NCBI GenBank assembly: GCA_046317875.1 | Contig: JBKCVN010000025.1 | Span: 1 to 64,000 of the forward strand | Direction of reading: 5' to 3' | Origin: 2-01-FULL-41-14 sp046317875 | Lineage (GTDB): Bacteria; Pseudomonadota; Alphaproteobacteria; UBA7879; UBA5542 | DNA length: 64,000 nt | Shown: positions 28,469 through 36,955 of the stretch, one piece after another | Numbering within the stretch: position 1 is the first letter of the stretch | Layout: every line of letters starts with the position of its first letter | The notes under the pieces: model-generated | Told to the model about the DNA's origin: nothing | Database searches by the model: none | Seen by the model: only the letters and a program-made list of their open reading frames with translations | Program-made: the position numbers and the translations under genes

Positions 28469-28493
28469 TTATGTCTCCCTGTTTATTATTTAT
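28442..28493 (-). repeat. 52-bp leader/signal-peptide duplicate, copy 1
   Basis: Covers the Shine-Dalgarno site and first nine codons of the gene ending at 28468. It is identical over 52 bp to 29876-29927, and similarity continues into AT-rich sequence upstream. It indicates recent duplication or gene conversion of the expression and export signals. Confidence 0.9.
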
Positions 28494-28584
28494 CTTTTAT
28501 TTATTTATATTTTAATATTATATAATTATTGAAATATTAACAAATAATTTATTGCCTGATACAGATAATTTTATTTACATAAAG

Positions 28585-28610
28585 AAAAACCCGACAATCG
28601 GCGGGTTTTT
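28585..28610 (-). terminator. Terminator after the 28628-29902 repeat-protein gene
   Basis: AAAAACCCG pairs with CGGGTTTTT around a short loop, 17 bp past the stop codon at 28628, with a T run in the minus direction. Good Rho-independent terminator. Confidence 0.75.
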
Positions 28611-28627
28611 ATAGAACTTATTATTAA

Positions 28628-29902
28628 TTATACTTCTGGTGGGCGGGGGACGGTGCGGTTCACAAGAGCTGTGATTCGTTCTGATAAGGTGCCTGTGCCG
28701 CCAATAGCGTTACAAAGAAGTAGAAGGCGGGCATATAGTCCTTTTTCTCCCTCTAACACTGGGTCACCATTTGTATCTATTGGGGATCCAATCAACTTAT
28801 TCAGTTCAGTGAAAGCATCAACCAGGTTTGTAACAGCAGTATTAGTGTTTGGTTGAGTGAAATCGGTGGCAAGTTGATATGAGATACCCATAAGCTCGTT
28901 TGTTAAATACACCGTTGCCGCCTCACTAAACCGAGCGGATTCATCTGCTATTCCAGTATACCGCACATCTGAATGGGCTCCTACGCCTAGCAAAGCATCA
29001 ATCGCCGTATCGATGGTAAATACGTTGAGTCCATCGAGATAGTTCTTCATATCCTGCACACTTTCGAACGCTGTTGGATGTTCGGTAGAGCTTAGATTTG
29101 TGTTGAATAGGTTAATCAGGGATCCGTCTGTGTCTGAATAGGTGTCACCTTTAATAAGATTACCGATTGAATAAAGATCGGCCATCATGTTTGCCCCGTC
29201 AGCGGCGTCTACCTGGGCGGTGATACTCTCGATTTGTGCCTTAAGTGTGCCTGTGCTGCCGATTTCGGTTTTGGCGTTGGAAATGTTGGTATCAATGGTA
29301 TCTGTCCCACCAATAACAGTATATGTTGCGTTAAAATCATCCACCATCCCTTTTACTGTTGTGTAACCGGTGGTGCCTGAGTTTCCAAACCATGTGCTTA
29401 GGTTATTAAGATTGGCTGGGGCGGGATCGCTGATTTTGGCTAAAATAGCATTTGTATCGGTGGTGAGAGTGAGTGGGGTTGTGCCTATTGTGGTTAAGGC
29501 AGCATTAATGCCAGTTTTAAGATCGTCAAGGGTCGAATAGGTTGTGCTTAAGTTTGTTCCGTCTAGCTTAAGGGCTGTTTCCACAGTAGTTAATATTCCA
29601 TCAGTTTCTTCTCCATCTGCATAGGTTGTTTTTATGTGGTCGAGAGCGGCTTTTATGTGCTCTTGACCTCCTGTGCCTGTTGTGACGGCTAATTGGGTGA
29701 CTGCTACGGTGTTGAGCGCTGTGACAAGGTCAGGTCTCACATCGTCAGTTTCGGGGGCGAAGCGTTCATGAACGGCGGTTAAGTAGGATGTAATAGTTCC
29801 TCCTGTGGTGGTAAGGTCTTCTGCCAGTGAGGCCAGTGCAAAGTTTGAAAAGCAGCTAAGGCTTAGGGCCACAAGGCTGGTTTTTAAAAGGTGTTGTTTC
29901 AT
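28628..29902 (-). CDS. Secreted repeat protein, paralogue with MKQHLLKTS signal peptide
   Basis: Encodes 424 residues; ATG 29902 with GGGAGAC upstream. The signal peptide is MKQHLLKTSLVALSLSCFS plus NFALA. The mature part is very rich in Thr, Asp and Asn. Family repeat units are visible as VIGGTDTIDTNISNAKTEI, GSTGTLKAQIESITAQV and, at the end, IGGTGTLSERITALV. The module near 270-330 reads VQDMKNYLDGL, IDALLGV, SEAATVYLTNELMG. The C-terminus ends TVPRPPEV, like the TLPTPPS end of the largest paralogue. It is the first gene of the group, divergent from pheS across about 195 bp of AT-rich sequence. Function unknown. Confidence 0.68.
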   Translation of the reverse strand: MKQHLLKTSLVALSLSCFSNFALASLAEDLTTTGGTITSYLTAVHERFAPETDDVRPDLVTALNTVAVTQLAVTTGTGGQEHIKAALDHIKTTYADGEETDGILTTVETALKLDGTNLSTTYSTLDDLKTGINAALTTIGTTPLTLTTDTNAILAKISDPAPANLNNLSTWFGNSGTTGYTTVKGMVDDFNATYTVIGGTDTIDTNISNAKTEIGSTGTLKAQIESITAQVDAADGANMMADLYSIGNLIKGDTYSDTDGSLINLFNTNLSSTEHPTAFESVQDMKNYLDGLNVFTIDTAIDALLGVGAHSDVRYTGIADESARFSEAATVYLTNELMGISYQLATDFTQPNTNTAVTNLVDAFTELNKLIGSPIDTNGDPVLEGEKGLYARLLLLCNAIGGTGTLSERITALVNRTVPRPPEV

Positions 29903-29927
29903 TTATGTCTCCCTGTTTATTATTTAT
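29876..29927 (-). repeat. 52-bp leader/signal-peptide duplicate, copy 2
   Basis: Identical to 28442-28493 and in the same place relative to the start codon of the 28628-29902 gene: Shine-Dalgarno site plus the first nine codons. Confidence 0.9.
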
Positions 29928-30098
29928 AGTTTTATTTATTTATATTTTTCATGTTATCTAATTATAAAAACAATGACAAATATTTTATTTTATTTAAACA
30001 AAATTAATTTTTACAAATTTATAATTTAAATTTATTTAATTTTATTTGGTTTCCGCGAAACTGTTGATGTTGGCGCCCATTTGGCATAAAGTAGGGCC

Positions 30099-31175
30099 AT
30101 GAAAAATTATGAATCCATTCAATCCCAGGCGTTACACCAGATTGGGGCCAGTGAATCGTTAGAGGCGTTGGAAAACGTGCGCCTGACTTTTTTGGGCAAA
30201 AAAGGCCTGCTTTCAGAAGAAATGAAGGCCTTGGGACAAATGTCGCCCGAAGACCGCAGCCAGGCGGGCGCCTTGCTGAATGTGGTGAAGGAAGAAATTC
30301 TATCGGCCTTTGCCCACCAAAAAACAGTTTTGGAACAAAAGGCCCTGGCGGCGCGGCTGGCCACCGAACGTGTGGATATGACCTTGCCCTGTGTGCCCGC
30401 AGAAAAGGGGCGCATTCATCCCCTGGCCCAAACCATGGAAGAAGTGACAGCCTATTTTTTGGCACGGGGATTTTCGGTGGAAGAGGGGCCCGATGTGGAA
30501 GATGATTTCCATAACTTCACGGCCTTGAATATTCCGGCTGACCACCCCGCCCGCCAAGAACATGATACCTTTTATATAAAAGGTCAGCTGAAGGGCAGCG
30601 CTGGGGTCATGCGTACCCATACCTCGCCCGTGCAGATTCGGGCCATGCAGCAGGGTACCCCCCCGTTTCGCATGATTGCCATGGGCCGTGTGTTCCGGTC
30701 GGATTACGACATCACCCATACGCCCATGTTTCATCAATGCGAAGGGTTGGTGATTGATAAGGCCATCCATATGGGGCATTTGAAAAAATGCTTAAAGGAT
30801 TTTTTGGAATCCTTCTTTGACGTGCAGGATTTACCCTTGCGGTTTCGGCCCAGCTTTTTCCCCTTTACCGAACCCTCGGCCGAAGTGGATATGGGCTGTA
30901 GCCGCGCCCATAACCAACTGAAAATTGGGGCAGGGGCCGATTGGTTGGAAATTTTGGGCTGTGGCATGGTGCATCCGAATGTATTAAGGAACGTGGGGCT
31001 GGATCCCGATGTTTATCAGGGGTTTGCCTTTGGGGTGGGATTGGAACGGCTGGCCATGTTGAAATATGGGATCCCCGATTTACGGCAGTTTTATGAATCG
31101 GACAAACGATGGTTGGCCCACTATGGGTTTGATCCCTTGTCGATCCCCTCTTCCTTGTTAAAGGGAGCTCAATAA
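30099..31175 (+). CDS. pheS: Phenylalanine-tRNA ligase alpha subunit
   Basis: Encodes 358 residues of the catalytic subunit, which charges tRNA-Phe as an alpha2-beta2 tetramer. An N-terminal coiled coil (about 1-90) binds tRNA. The class II core has motif 1 (HPLAQTMEEVTAYFLARGF), motif 2 (RTHTSPVQIRAM, GRVFRSDYDITHTPMFHQ) and motif 3 (FGVGLERLAMLKYGIPDLR). A promoter-like TTGATG-17-TAAAGT ends only 6 bp before the ATG, so the transcript may have almost no leader. It overlaps pheT by one base. Composition is near 55-60% G+C where sampled, clearly above the surroundings. Confidence 0.95.
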   Translation: MKNYESIQSQALHQIGASESLEALENVRLTFLGKKGLLSEEMKALGQMSPEDRSQAGALLNVVKEEILSAFAHQKTVLEQKALAARLATERVDMTLPCVPAEKGRIHPLAQTMEEVTAYFLARGFSVEEGPDVEDDFHNFTALNIPADHPARQEHDTFYIKGQLKGSAGVMRTHTSPVQIRAMQQGTPPFRMIAMGRVFRSDYDITHTPMFHQCEGLVIDKAIHMGHLKKCLKDFLESFFDVQDLPLRFRPSFFPFTEPSAEVDMGCSRAHNQLKIGAGADWLEILGCGMVHPNVLRNVGLDPDVYQGFAFGVGLERLAMLKYGIPDLRQFYESDKRWLAHYGFDPLSIPSSLLKGAQ

Positions 31176-33559
31176 TGAAGTTTACCTTGTCGTGGTTAAA
31201 GGACCACCTGGATACCCATGAATCTTTAGAACAGCTGACCGATCGGCTGACCCAATTGGGGTTAGAGGTGGAATCGGTGGTGAATCCGGCCCAGGCCCTG
31301 AAGGGTTTTAAAGTGGCCCATATTATAAATGCCCAACCCCACCCCCAGGCCGATCGCCTGCAGGTGTGCACGGTGGATTGTGGCCAATCGGCCCCCTTAC
31401 AGGTGGTGTGTGGTGCCCCCAATGCGCGCAAAGGATTAAGGGTGGTGCTGGGGTTGCCGGGAACCCATGTGCCCGGTATCGATGTGACCCTGAAGGAAAC
31501 CAAAATCCGGGGGGTGGATAGCTTTGGGATGCTGTGTTCCGCGACCGAGCTGGGATTGGGCCAAGGGAATGATGGCATTATGGAGCTGGACCCGAATGCC
31601 CCTGTGGGTATGGCCTTTGCCCAATATGCGGGGATGGATGACCCTGTGATTGAAGTAAGTATTACCCCTAACCGACCCGATTGCCTGGGTGTGCGCGGTA
31701 TTGCCCGAGATCTGGCCGCCGTGGGCGCTGGAAAGTTAAAAGACCTGGATGTAGCCCAAAAAGACGGGAATTTTAAGGCCTCCCTTTCGATAACACGGGC
31801 CCAAGATGCCCAACAAGCCTGCCCTCATTATATGGGACGGGTGATTCGGGGACTAAAAAATAAACCCAGCCCCGAATGGGTGCAACAACGCCTGAAGGCT
31901 GTGGGTCTTAAGACCATTTCGGCGGTGGTGGATATAACTAATTATGTGTCCTTGGATTTGTGCCGCCCCTTGCATGCGTTTGATTTGAACAAGATCCAGG
32001 GGAATGTGTCCGTGCGATTTGCCCAGAGCTCGGAGTCCCTGTTGGCTTTGGACGAAAAAGAATATGGCCTTGATCCCCAAATGTTGGTGATTGCCGATGA
32101 TCAGAAGGTATTGGCCCTGGCTGGGGTGATGGGGGGATTACACTCGGGATGTGCCCTGGATACGGATAGCATTCTTTTAGAATCGGCTTATTTTGACCCT
32201 TTGACCGTGGCTCGGGCAGGACGCAAACTGAACCTGCACAGCGATTCACGGGCCCGATTCGAACGGGGAATTGACCCTTTAAGTACCCACCTTGGAATTG
32301 AAAAGGCCACCCAGCTGATTCTTGAGATTTGTGGAGGGGACGCCAGCAACATAATAGAAATGGGAACGGCTGTGGCTCCCGCGCCGCGTATTCCTTTCCA
32401 TGTGGATCAAGTGACACGACGGACAGGGGTGGTTTTGTCGGAATCGGTGGCCCATAAAATTTTGACAGATTTAGGGTTTTCTTTTCCCTCCCCCGGTATT
32501 ATGGTGCCCCCCTCGTGGCGGCCAGACATCACGCTATCTGAAGATGTGGTGGAAGAAGTGATCCGCATTTATGGGTATGATCACCTGCCCGAGGTAGATT
32601 TACCTGCGGTTGCGCCGTTATGTTTGACTGAGAGCCAAAGTTTACCCTACCGACTGCGACATGTATTGGCATCCCGTTCTTTTATGGAAGTGATCACCTG
32701 GTCTATGGTAAGTGAAAAACAATTCACCCTTTTTGGTGGGACCGATGATAATTTGCGCATCATTAACCCCATTACGGTGGATTTGGAATATTTGCGTCCA
32801 TCGGCGTTGGTTCATTTATTAAAGGCAGCCCAGCAGAACCTGGATCGCGGTATTTCTCCCCTGTCTTTTTTCGAAATGGGACCCCGGTATCAGCCTGCCC
32901 ATAGCCCCGCAGATGTGGTGGAGCAAGTGCCCACCATTGCGGCCCTGCGTGTGGGGAAAGAAAAAGAATACCATTGGTCAAAACAAGAACGAACCTTGGA
33001 TGTTTTTGATATAAAATCGGATGTTTTGGCCATTCTAGAGGCTTGTGGAATGGGGGCCGATACGGTTCAAATTTCCACAGAAGATTTGCCGGTGTGGTAT
33101 CACCCTGGCCGTTCCGCTTGGGTTCAACGGGGTCCGAAAAAAAAGCTGGGTATTTTTGGCGAAATTCATCCTGCCCTATTAAAAGAATTTGGAATTAAAG
33201 AGAGGGTTGTGGCCTTCGAATTGGATTTAACAGCCCTAACTTCCAAGAAGAAAAGTAATCATCCGCTGGTCTTATCCCCCTTCCAAAAAGTAGAAAGGGA
33301 TTTTTCATTTTTATTTGATCAATCCGTGAAGGCCGATCAAATTATCTCGGCTTTGAAAAAGATAGACCCCTCCGTACGAGACGTACAAATTTTTGATTTG
33401 TATGAAGGCCCAGGGGTGCCGGAAGGATTAAAATCCATCTCTATTCATATGACGTTCGAGCCCATGGATCATAGTTTTTCGGATACAGAAATTAAAACCC
33501 TCTATGACCGTGTGGTGCAAACAGTCGAAACTCAGCTGAAAGGCTCTTTAAGATTATAA
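31175..33559 (+). CDS. pheT: Phenylalanine-tRNA ligase beta subunit
   Basis: Encodes 794 residues, full length. It opens with MKFTLSWLKDHLDTH and an OB-fold tRNA-binding domain (about 40-150), then the B3/B4 editing region (about 210-390), where RADSRARFERGID-like SDSRARFERGIDP is clear. The B5 domain follows near 400-475, then a catalytic-like region and the C-terminal anticodon-binding ferredoxin domain (about 700-794, SPFQKVERDFSFLFD). Translation is coupled to pheS through the shared A of TAATG. G+C is high in the 5' two thirds and falls to local levels near the 3' end. Confidence 0.95.
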   Translation: MKFTLSWLKDHLDTHESLEQLTDRLTQLGLEVESVVNPAQALKGFKVAHIINAQPHPQADRLQVCTVDCGQSAPLQVVCGAPNARKGLRVVLGLPGTHVPGIDVTLKETKIRGVDSFGMLCSATELGLGQGNDGIMELDPNAPVGMAFAQYAGMDDPVIEVSITPNRPDCLGVRGIARDLAAVGAGKLKDLDVAQKDGNFKASLSITRAQDAQQACPHYMGRVIRGLKNKPSPEWVQQRLKAVGLKTISAVVDITNYVSLDLCRPLHAFDLNKIQGNVSVRFAQSSESLLALDEKEYGLDPQMLVIADDQKVLALAGVMGGLHSGCALDTDSILLESAYFDPLTVARAGRKLNLHSDSRARFERGIDPLSTHLGIEKATQLILEICGGDASNIIEMGTAVAPAPRIPFHVDQVTRRTGVVLSESVAHKILTDLGFSFPSPGIMVPPSWRPDITLSEDVVEEVIRIYGYDHLPEVDLPAVAPLCLTESQSLPYRLRHVLASRSFMEVITWSMVSEKQFTLFGGTDDNLRIINPITVDLEYLRPSALVHLLKAAQQNLDRGISPLSFFEMGPRYQPAHSPADVVEQVPTIAALRVGKEKEYHWSKQERTLDVFDIKSDVLAILEACGMGADTVQISTEDLPVWYHPGRSAWVQRGPKKKLGIFGEIHPALLKEFGIKERVVAFELDLTALTSKKKSNHPLVLSPFQKVERDFSFLFDQSVKADQIISALKKIDPSVRDVQIFDLYEGPGVPEGLKSISIHMTFEPMDHSFSDTEIKTLYDRVVQTVETQLKGSLRL

Positions 33560-33562
33560 ATC

Positions 33563-35371
33563 ATGTCAAAAACTCCCCTATCTCATATTCGTAACTTTTC
33601 TATTATCGCCCACATTGACCATGGAAAATCAACCCTTGCGGACCGCTTAATTCAAGAATGCCAAGGATTAACTGAACGCGAACTGCGAGACCAAGTTCTG
33701 GATTCTATGGATATTGAACGGGAACGGGGGATTACCATTAAGGCTCAGACCGTGCGCCTGATGTATACGGCCCAGAATGGGGAAACGTATCAGTTGAACC
33801 TGATGGACACGCCAGGCCACGTGGATTTTGCCTATGAAGTGAGCCGCTCTTTAGCAGCTTGCGAAGGGTCTTTGCTGATTGTAGATGCCTCGCAAGGGGT
33901 GGAAGCCCAAACCTTGGCCAACGTTTATCAGGCCATTGATAATAATCATGAAATTATCCCCGTTTTAAATAAGATTGACCTGCCCGCGGCTGAACCCGAA
34001 CGTATCCGAGCCCAAATTGAAGAAGTAATTGGCATTGATGCCAGTGAAGCCATTTTAACGTCGGCCAAAACAGGACAGGGTGTTACAGAAATTTTAGAGG
34101 CCATCGTACAAAAGTTACCATCCCCCACAGGCGATGAGACAGCCCCCCTACAGGCCCTATTGGTGGACAGCTGGTATGATACCTATCTAGGTGTAGTGAC
34201 GTTGGTACGTATCAAAGAAGGCCTACTAAAACCGGGAATGAGAATAAAAATGATGGCCACTGACGCCATCTATACAGTGGACCAGGTGGGCTGTTTTACA
34301 CCTAAAATTCATAAGACTGAAGCCTTGTATCCGGGCGAGATTGGCTATATTTCTGCCAACATTAAACAAGTGGCGGATTGCCAAGTGGGGGATACGATTA
34401 CCACCGAGAAGGGGGGATGCCTGGAACCCTTAAAAGGATTCAAGCCTTCGGTTCCTGTGGTTTTTTGTGGCATGTTCCCATCAGATGCCTCAGAGTTTGA
34501 CGTATTAAAAGAAAGCCTTTCCAAATTAAGGTTGAATGACGCCAGCTTCCATTTCGAAACAGAAAGTTCAGCCGCTTTGGGCTTTGGGTTCCGGTGTGGA
34601 TTCTTAGGATTACTGCATCTGGAGATTATTCAAGAACGTCTTGAACGTGAATTTGATCTAGACCTTATTACCACAGCCCCAAGCGTAATTTATAAAATCC
34701 ATAAAACAGATGGTACTGTGGTCGAGCTTCACAACCCAGCAGACATGCCAGATGTGGTGCGCATTGATCATATTGAAGAGCCCTGGATTAAAGCGACCAT
34801 CATGGTGCCCGATGAATATTTGGGGTCCATTCTTGCCCTATGTACCGAAAGGCGTGGAGAACAAGTGGATATGAACTATGTAGGCAATCGGGTTATGGTG
34901 GTTTATAACTTGCCTTTAAACGAGATTGTATTTGATTTCTATGACCGTTTAAAGTCCATAAGCAAGGGTTATGCCAGCTTTGATTATCAGCTTGATTCCT
35001 ATCGTGAAGGAGATCTTGTAAAAGTAGGCATCATGGTGAATGGAGAGCCTGTGGATGCCCTATCTTTTATGTGCCACCGAGACCGGGCCGATTCAAGGGG
35101 GCGGGAAATCTGCGAGCGTTTAAAAGACTTGATCCCCCGACAATTATTCAAAATTGCCATTCAGGCGGCCATTGGGGGCAAAATTATTGCCCGTGAAACC
35201 GTTTCGGCTTTGCGCAAAGATGTAACTGCCAAGTGTTATGGGGGAGATGTGTCCCGTAAGCGGAAACTGTTAGACAAACAGAAAAAAGGTAAAAAACGTA
35301 TGCGCCAAGTAGGGAACGTGGAAATTCCTCAAAGTGCGTTCTTGGCGGCCCTTAAGCGGGACGATTCCTAG
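33563..35371 (+). CDS. lepA: Elongation factor 4 (back-translocating GTPase LepA)
   Basis: Encodes 602 residues. GTPase motifs are complete: AHIDHGKSTLADRL (G1), ERERGITIKAQTV (G2), DTPGHVDF (G3), NKIDLPAAEP (G4) and TSAKTGQG (G5). The LepA-specific C-terminal domain ends KKGKKRMRQVGNVEIPQSAF. LepA binds stalled ribosomes or aids 30S assembly. It starts 3 bp after pheT and is therefore probably in the pheS-pheT-lepA transcript. Length and motifs are normal. Confidence 0.97.
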   Translation: MSKTPLSHIRNFSIIAHIDHGKSTLADRLIQECQGLTERELRDQVLDSMDIERERGITIKAQTVRLMYTAQNGETYQLNLMDTPGHVDFAYEVSRSLAACEGSLLIVDASQGVEAQTLANVYQAIDNNHEIIPVLNKIDLPAAEPERIRAQIEEVIGIDASEAILTSAKTGQGVTEILEAIVQKLPSPTGDETAPLQALLVDSWYDTYLGVVTLVRIKEGLLKPGMRIKMMATDAIYTVDQVGCFTPKIHKTEALYPGEIGYISANIKQVADCQVGDTITTEKGGCLEPLKGFKPSVPVVFCGMFPSDASEFDVLKESLSKLRLNDASFHFETESSAALGFGFRCGFLGLLHLEIIQERLEREFDLDLITTAPSVIYKIHKTDGTVVELHNPADMPDVVRIDHIEEPWIKATIMVPDEYLGSILALCTERRGEQVDMNYVGNRVMVVYNLPLNEIVFDFYDRLKSISKGYASFDYQLDSYREGDLVKVGIMVNGEPVDALSFMCHRDRADSRGREICERLKDLIPRQLFKIAIQAAIGGKIIARETVSALRKDVTAKCYGGDVSRKRKLLDKQKKGKKRMRQVGNVEIPQSAFLAALKRDDS

Positions 35372-35437
35372 AGTAAAAGTTTAATCTTTTGAATTTTATG
35401 AACTTAATGATATCCTTTTTTAAAGGGAGACTTTATC

Positions 35438-35644
35438 ATGCCGTTTGTATCAGAGTTCTTTATTGCGCTTTTTACTATCCTTGCATTGATCTTTGCCATG
35501 AGCCATGCCCATGACATTCTAGGGTTTTGTGGAGTGGTGCGCAAAAATCATGGGGGGAATAAAGGGATAGGGACTGGGAAGAAAAAAGATAACTCTTCGA
35601 GACTATCCTCTAAAAGAAAAACAAAAAGAACCTTTGCTTCTTAA
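35438..35644 (+). CDS. Small hypothetical membrane protein
   Basis: Encodes 68 residues from ATG 35438 with AGGGAGAC 8 bp upstream, a good site. One hydrophobic helix (about 5-24, SEFFIALFTILALIFAMS) is followed by a very basic, Lys/Ser/Gly-rich tail. This suggests an inner-membrane protein with a cytoplasmic positively charged tail. No family recognised. It stands alone between lepA and the convergent hemY gene, whose stop is 6 bp away. Confidence 0.55.
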   Translation: MPFVSEFFIALFTILALIFAMSHAHDILGFCGVVRKNHGGNKGIGTGKKKDNSSRLSSKRKTKRTFAS

Positions 35645-35650
35645 TCAAAA

Positions 35651-36955
35651 TTATTCCAAAGCATCCAAGCAATGGGCATAGGTAATGGGATGCTTCATCT
35701 GTACGCTTAAGAAAGACCCACAATGATTGCAAGAAATTTGCCACTTTTCTAAGGACTTACGACACTTATTACATTTGTAAGGATAAGAGATTTGGCGCAT
35801 GGCTTTTTTCAAATGCTCTAGCGCATCGGGCATATTGTTTTTTTCTTTTTTTATGAGGGCTGCGCGCAATACATGGGCTTCGGGAACCCCTTTCGGGATT
35901 AAAGCCAATACACGCTTGGCTTCGCCCCAAAGCTTGGCTTGAATAAAATAAGTAATTAAGATCAGTTGGCTGACGGGATGGTCTGGCAACAAATCATATA
36001 GATTTCTGGCTTGTTGGGCTTTGGCGAGAGGCTTATCACTTTCAGCTAGTAAATGACAATAAGCGTCTGCGATGGGCCAGGATGGTTTCTCGGACCATGC
36101 TTTTTCTAACAAGGTTTGGGTGGCCCTACGATCTTTCTTCAGGGCCAACAACTGGGCCAGTTCCAGTAAGTTATCTAAGAAATAAGGATTATGGTCATAT
36201 GATTTTTTCAAACGATCCATTTTTTCTTCTTCAGAAATATTGGGTTGAAAAGCTAGTCTATTCCACAGGAAACCATAAATTTCGTCAGATTCTTCTTTGG
36301 TGAAGCTGCCTTTCTTCTGGGATTTCTTCAGTAGATCCAGGGCTTCCTGCCATTCTTGGCTGGCAATTGCAACCTTAAGGGACTGTTTTAAAAACCACCC
36401 TTGTTCTGCATGAGCCTTAGAAGCTGATAGAATTAATTTTTTTGCCGAGTCGTGGCGGTTGCTTTTTAAGGCCGCTTCAATTTCATCATACCAAGCCATA
36501 GCTGTGAATTCTTCGAATTTTTTCAAATGCGATATGGCCAGGTTTTCTGTTTTTTTATCTTGTAGAAGTTGGGAGGACTTCAGAAGGGCAATAGCAGGCA
36601 AGGCTGAATCCGGAGACAGATTCAGGGCTTCTTTTGAGAGTATCTGAGCTTCTTTAATATTTCCAAACTCTAGGGCCGAAAAGGCTTGGGCTAATACTTT
36701 GTGGGGATCACTTTTAAATTGGGATCCCACATTTAAAATGCCCTTGAACATCCAGACTAGCCCCAGCCACCCTGATGAAATGATGGCCCCAATTAAAAAC
36801 AACACAAACAGTAAAAATAATACAAAAGATACGGTTGTTTCTATTTCATATCCCAACCATGTCAGAACTAAACTACCAGGATTTTGGGCGAGCCATAAGA
36901 ATATGCCAAAAACAATAACTATTCTGAATAAAAAACCAATTTTCTTTAATGACAT
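35651..36955 (-). CDS. hemY: HemY-type TPR membrane protein
   Basis: A 434-residue inner-membrane protein of the alphaproteobacterial HemY family (not protoporphyrinogen oxidase). Two N-terminal membrane helices (about 8-28 and 40-66) precede tetratricopeptide-like helices (about 90-370). A C-terminal zinc ribbon (CNKCRKSLEKWQISCNHCG), usual for alphaproteobacterial members, ends the protein. Its biochemical role is unsettled; it is linked to porphyrin metabolism mainly by gene position. Its start lies in the stop of the upstream Mic60-like gene (TAATG), as in relatives where the order is hemD, Mic60, hemY. Confidence 0.82.
   Translation of the reverse strand: MSLKKIGFLFRIVIVFGIFLWLAQNPGSLVLTWLGYEIETTVSFVLFLLFVLFLIGAIISSGWLGLVWMFKGILNVGSQFKSDPHKVLAQAFSALEFGNIKEAQILSKEALNLSPDSALPAIALLKSSQLLQDKKTENLAISHLKKFEEFTAMAWYDEIEAALKSNRHDSAKKLILSASKAHAEQGWFLKQSLKVAIASQEWQEALDLLKKSQKKGSFTKEESDEIYGFLWNRLAFQPNISEEEKMDRLKKSYDHNPYFLDNLLELAQLLALKKDRRATQTLLEKAWSEKPSWPIADAYCHLLAESDKPLAKAQQARNLYDLLPDHPVSQLILITYFIQAKLWGEAKRVLALIPKGVPEAHVLRAALIKKEKNNMPDALEHLKKAMRQISYPYKCNKCRKSLEKWQISCNHCGSFLSVQMKHPITYAHCLDALE

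Noticed and set aside
30119..30967. Long minus-strand frames opposite pheS
   Set aside because: They are shadows produced by the higher G+C of pheS; pheS has all synthetase motifs.
35651..36955. LapB (YciM) as identity of the TPR/zinc-ribbon protein
   Set aside because: LapB also has a TPR plus rubredoxin-like end, but two N-terminal membrane helices and the Mic60-like gene immediately upstream fit HemY better.
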